A DNA stretch of 64,000 nucleotides. It comes from JAGDZR01 sp049115695. Its GTDB lineage: Bacteria > Bacteroidota > Bacteroidia > Cytophagales > Cyclobacteriaceae. The position numbers and the translations under genes are program-made. Where the stretch lies: positions 1 to 64,000 of the forward strand of contig JAGDZR010000018.1 in assembly GCA_049115695.1 (NCBI GenBank). The letters run 5' to 3'. Shown one piece after another: positions 62,045 to 64,000 of this stretch (the stretch's first letter is position 1; every line of letters starts with the position of its first letter). The notes beneath the pieces are model-generated. The model did not search any database and was not told the origin of the DNA. It saw only the letters and a program-made list of their open reading frames with translations.

Positions 62045-63010
62045 ATGCTTCGTCGATCTATAGCATTATCGCTGCTATTTCTCTCTCTTTTGACAAATAG
62101 AGGTGCAGTTTCTGACGATTGGGGGTTTCATTCTCATCAATTAATCAATCGTTTGTCTGTTTTCACATTGCCTCCTGAGATGTTGATGTTTTATAAAGCC
62201 AACATTGGATACCTCACAAAAAAGGCTGTTAACCCAGACATGAGGCGTTACATAGATCCTGATGAGGGTGCAAGACATTATATTGATCTTGATGTGTATG
62301 GAGATAGTGCAGTTTTCCTGATGCCTCGATATTGGAGCCAGGCAATTAAAAAATATACCGAAGATACGTTGAAGAAATATGGCATTGTACCATGGCATAT
62401 TATGTCAGTCAAAAACTATTTAACAAAAGCTTTTGCGAATCAGGATGCTGCCCAAATATTAAGACTGAGTGCTGATCTTGGGCATTATATCGGAGATGCG
62501 AATGTACCACTTCATACGACAGAAAATTACAATGGTCAGCTGACAGGTCAGTATGGGATTCATGGTTTTTGGGAATCAAGGTTACCAGAGCTTTATGCTG
62601 AAGAATATGACTACTACATTGGGACGGCTAAGTATTTGGTGCAACCTCAGCTCACTGTGTGGGAGGCCATAGCGTCTGCTCACGAGGCTGTTGATTCAGT
62701 GTTGCTGATGGAGAAAGAGTTGAGTTTAGGCATTAACAAAAAGTACAACTATGAAACGCGTGGCAGCCGTGTGATAAAGGTGTATAGTGAGGTATTTTCG
62801 GAAAAATATCATCATAGATTAAATGGCATGGTGGAACGTCAAATGAGGCGTTCAATTCAAATGATAGGAGATTTTTGGTACACTTGCTGGGTAGATGGGG
62901 GTCAGCCGAATCTAAGTGAGTTGCTGGTCGAAATACAGGAAGAACCTGTCTTGCAGCTTAAAGGCCATATCAGACGAAGACATGAATCAGGAACGGTTGT
63001 AAAGGAATAG
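62045..63010 (+). CDS. Zinc-dependent phospholipase C / S1-P1 nuclease-like protein, secreted
   Basis: A 321-residue protein with a signal peptide (about 1-22) and the all-alpha fold shared by zinc phospholipase C and S1/P1 nucleases. The first Trp and His ligands lie in DDWGFHSHQLINR at 24-36, then a middle metal motif SADLGHYIGDANVPLHTTENYNGQ, and the segment GIHGFWESRLPE. The trinuclear zinc site can be traced, so it is likely active. Whether the substrate is phospholipid or nucleic acid is not clear. Family members of Bacteroidota are often annotated as S1/P1 nuclease. It is divergent from rpsT. Confidence 0.88.
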   Translation: MLRRSIALSLLFLSLLTNRGAVSDDWGFHSHQLINRLSVFTLPPEMLMFYKANIGYLTKKAVNPDMRRYIDPDEGARHYIDLDVYGDSAVFLMPRYWSQAIKKYTEDTLKKYGIVPWHIMSVKNYLTKAFANQDAAQILRLSADLGHYIGDANVPLHTTENYNGQLTGQYGIHGFWESRLPELYAEEYDYYIGTAKYLVQPQLTVWEAIASAHEAVDSVLLMEKELSLGINKKYNYETRGSRVIKVYSEVFSEKYHHRLNGMVERQMRRSIQMIGDFWYTCWVDGGQPNLSELLVEIQEEPVLQLKGHIRRRHESGTVVKE

Positions 63011-63117
63011 CTACATGCAGCAATCATGCTGATTTATCAAGGAAAATGCTCAGTCAGGAGGACATAATTCTTTAAAATCTTTTCAATGATTCTCTTTGTT
63101 GTAAAACCACTAGAGAG

Positions 63118-63372
63118 ATGAGAGTAATACTGTCCCTAATCTTTGTACTTGCACTTTTCGGACAATCGTTTGGAGAGAAAAAAAAGCAGCGTACCAACGT
63201 TCAGAAGAAGTCATCTAAAATGGCCATCAAGCTTCAGAAAAAGGAGCACAAAACCACACTGGCAAAGGATATCAATGTGTCGGGTTGGGAAAAATACGAT
63301 CGAAGAGAGGTGAACATTCTCAATCATGCACAGAACCGATCATTCAGATTTGAGTTTGATGAGTTGTGCTAA
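63118..63372 (+). CDS. Small basic exported protein
   Basis: I do not recognise a family. An 84-residue product with a signal-like N-terminus (about 1-18) followed by a strongly basic stretch with two KKK runs (residues about 20-50) and an acidic end. Gene-like features are the clear export signal, the base composition like its neighbours, and its own plus-strand position between two secreted genes. The mature chain would be about 65 residues, which suggests a small periplasmic or surface protein. Confidence 0.55.
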   Translation: MRVILSLIFVLALFGQSFGEKKKQRTNVQKKSSKMAIKLQKKEHKTTLAKDINVSGWEKYDRREVNILNHAQNRSFRFEFDELC

Positions 63373-63456
63373 TGCACCGTGTGAAAAAAAACATTGAATG
63401 TAATAGAATATTTGCGGCATTTGATCCGTTAGATAATCACCATCGAAGATAGAGTT

Positions 63457-63891
63457 ATGAAAAGGACATTATTACTGGCGTTAGGACTAATCATTACCGG
63501 AATAGCTTTTGGGCAGGAAGCGAAGAAACTGTTAACAGAAGATGAAGTTCCAAATGAACTTTTAAAGAAGCATTTTAAGCTGTATCCCGGAAGTGATATG
63601 CCAGCTTGGTGTGAGGAAGATGGTTTGATCAAAGCGGATTTTAGGTTTCAGGAAACCAATGTGGTCGTATTTTATGCAGAGCACAATGCAGTGAAGGAGG
63701 TTATTGGGCTGTCAGATATTCCCGCAACGGTAGAGCGTTATCTTACGAAAAAATTGAATATCAAGGAGGTAGAGTCTTTTAATTTGGTTTTAGATCACAA
63801 GGAAGAAACAACCTATTACCTGGCGATGGCTGAAAAGGACGTTGATATTAGATTTAACAGCGATCTGGAGCCGGAATCTAGGCTTGATTAG
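63457..63891 (+). CDS. PepSY-like secreted protein
   Basis: A 144-residue protein with signal peptide (about 1-19, ending AFGQ). The mature part has the pattern of the putative PepSY-like (beta-lactamase-inhibitor-like) family of Bacteroidota: LTEDEVPNELLKKHFKLYPGSDMPAWCEEDGLIKADF, then VVVFYAEHNAVKEVIGLSDIP and a repeat of the strand pattern IKEVESFNLVLDHKEETTYYLAMAE. The function is unknown; members bind peptides or inhibit peptidases. It is followed after 24 bp by a hairpin terminator. Confidence 0.75.
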   Translation: MKRTLLLALGLIITGIAFGQEAKKLLTEDEVPNELLKKHFKLYPGSDMPAWCEEDGLIKADFRFQETNVVVFYAEHNAVKEVIGLSDIPATVERYLTKKLNIKEVESFNLVLDHKEETTYYLAMAEKDVDIRFNSDLEPESRLD

Positions 63892-63915
63892 AGATAAAGC
63901 AGTTCAAAAGAAATA

Positions 63916-63950
63916 AAAAAGGCTCGGTTGATTTTCAACCGAGCCTTTTT
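63916..63950. terminator. 15-bp hairpin terminator at the end of the window
   Basis: Arms AAAAAGGCTCGGTTG and CAACCGAGCCTTTTT enclose a five-base loop. The T run on the plus strand follows the PepSY-like gene by 24 bp. The A run on the other arm gives a T run on the minus strand too. A minus-strand TAA at 63975-63977 is open upstream to the window edge (FKRVNIG), so another gene may end here, which would make it bidirectional. Confidence 0.8.
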
Positions 63951-64000
63951 GTGTTTTACTGTTGTCGTTGACGATTATCCGATGTTCACTCTTTTGAATG

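Noticed and set aside
63975..64000. Last codons of a possible minus-strand gene (FKRVNIG then TAA)
   Set aside because: Only seven codons are visible and no family can be read. The hairpin at 63916-63950 in the right place is the sole support.

Overview
The window is ordinary chromosome from a gliding or formerly gliding member of the Bacteroidota, most likely of the order Cytophagales. The evidence is gldH, the type IX secretion genes porU and porV, Gram-negative Kdo and lipid A genes (kdsA, kdsC, an LpxL-type acyltransferase), Bacteroidota-type lipoproteins and DUF families (GWxTD, DUF2911, DUF1684), the near absence of Shine-Dalgarno sites, and repeated TAnnTTTG promoter boxes. Base composition is moderately AT-rich and looks even throughout. 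I see no prophage, insertion sequence, CRISPR array or obvious genomic island.

Layout. 1-1.4 kb: a tRNA cut by the window edge, a broken copy of its 5' end, an NlpC/P60 hydrolase and a methyltransferase. 1.4-9.9 kb: GWxTD protein, rlmB, manC, recQ, purD, ricT, gldH. 9.9-14.8 kb: a very large SF1 helicase/nuclease-like protein coupled to a membrane-anchored helix-hairpin-helix protein. 14.9-25.5 kb: hemA, a WG-repeat protein, then an opposing set with an inactive-type M16 peptidase, porV, porU, pssA and a metallo-beta-lactamase-fold hydrolase. 25.6-30.8 kb: FAD oxidoreductase, a 1087-residue outer-membrane-type fusion protein, yicC. 30.8-37.5 kb: DUF2911, LpxL-like acyltransferase, lipoprotein, MazG-like, DUF2721, then comB-gcvT, xth and kdsC-kdsA on the other strand. 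37.5-41.4 kb: a 392-bp spacer with an orphan terminator, a vitamin K-dependent carboxylase homologue, threonine aldolase, an NTF2-like protein and superoxide dismutase. 41.4-51.7 kb: tadA, aspS, GDPD, TPR lipoprotein, amidohydrolase, thioredoxin-like protein, panB and monomeric icd. 51.8-55.6 kb: a degenerate receiver-like protein, a hydroxypyruvate-isomerase-like protein and a GMC oxidoreductase with its gluconate-dehydrogenase-subunit-3 partner. 55.6-62 kb: rny, zapA, a small coiled-coil protein, pheT, DUF1684, radC, rpsT. 62-64 kb: zinc phospholipase C/S1-P1-like protein and small secreted proteins.

Genes are packed tightly. Many same-strand pairs overlap as ATGA, TAATG, TGATG or TTGA. Four convergent pairs overlap through their stop codons, while others are separated by strong hairpins, including a perfect 42-bp palindrome at 30764-30805 and a 20-bp stem at 55597-55640.

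No clear new multi-gene system is visible. The best leads are the membrane HhH plus helicase/degenerate nuclease pair, the gamma-carboxylase homologue that keeps the likely catalytic lysine, the inactive M16 protein translationally coupled to porV, the degenerate-peptidase/propeller/barrel fusion, the coiled-coil neighbour of zapA, and the orphan terminator upstream of the carboxylase homologue.
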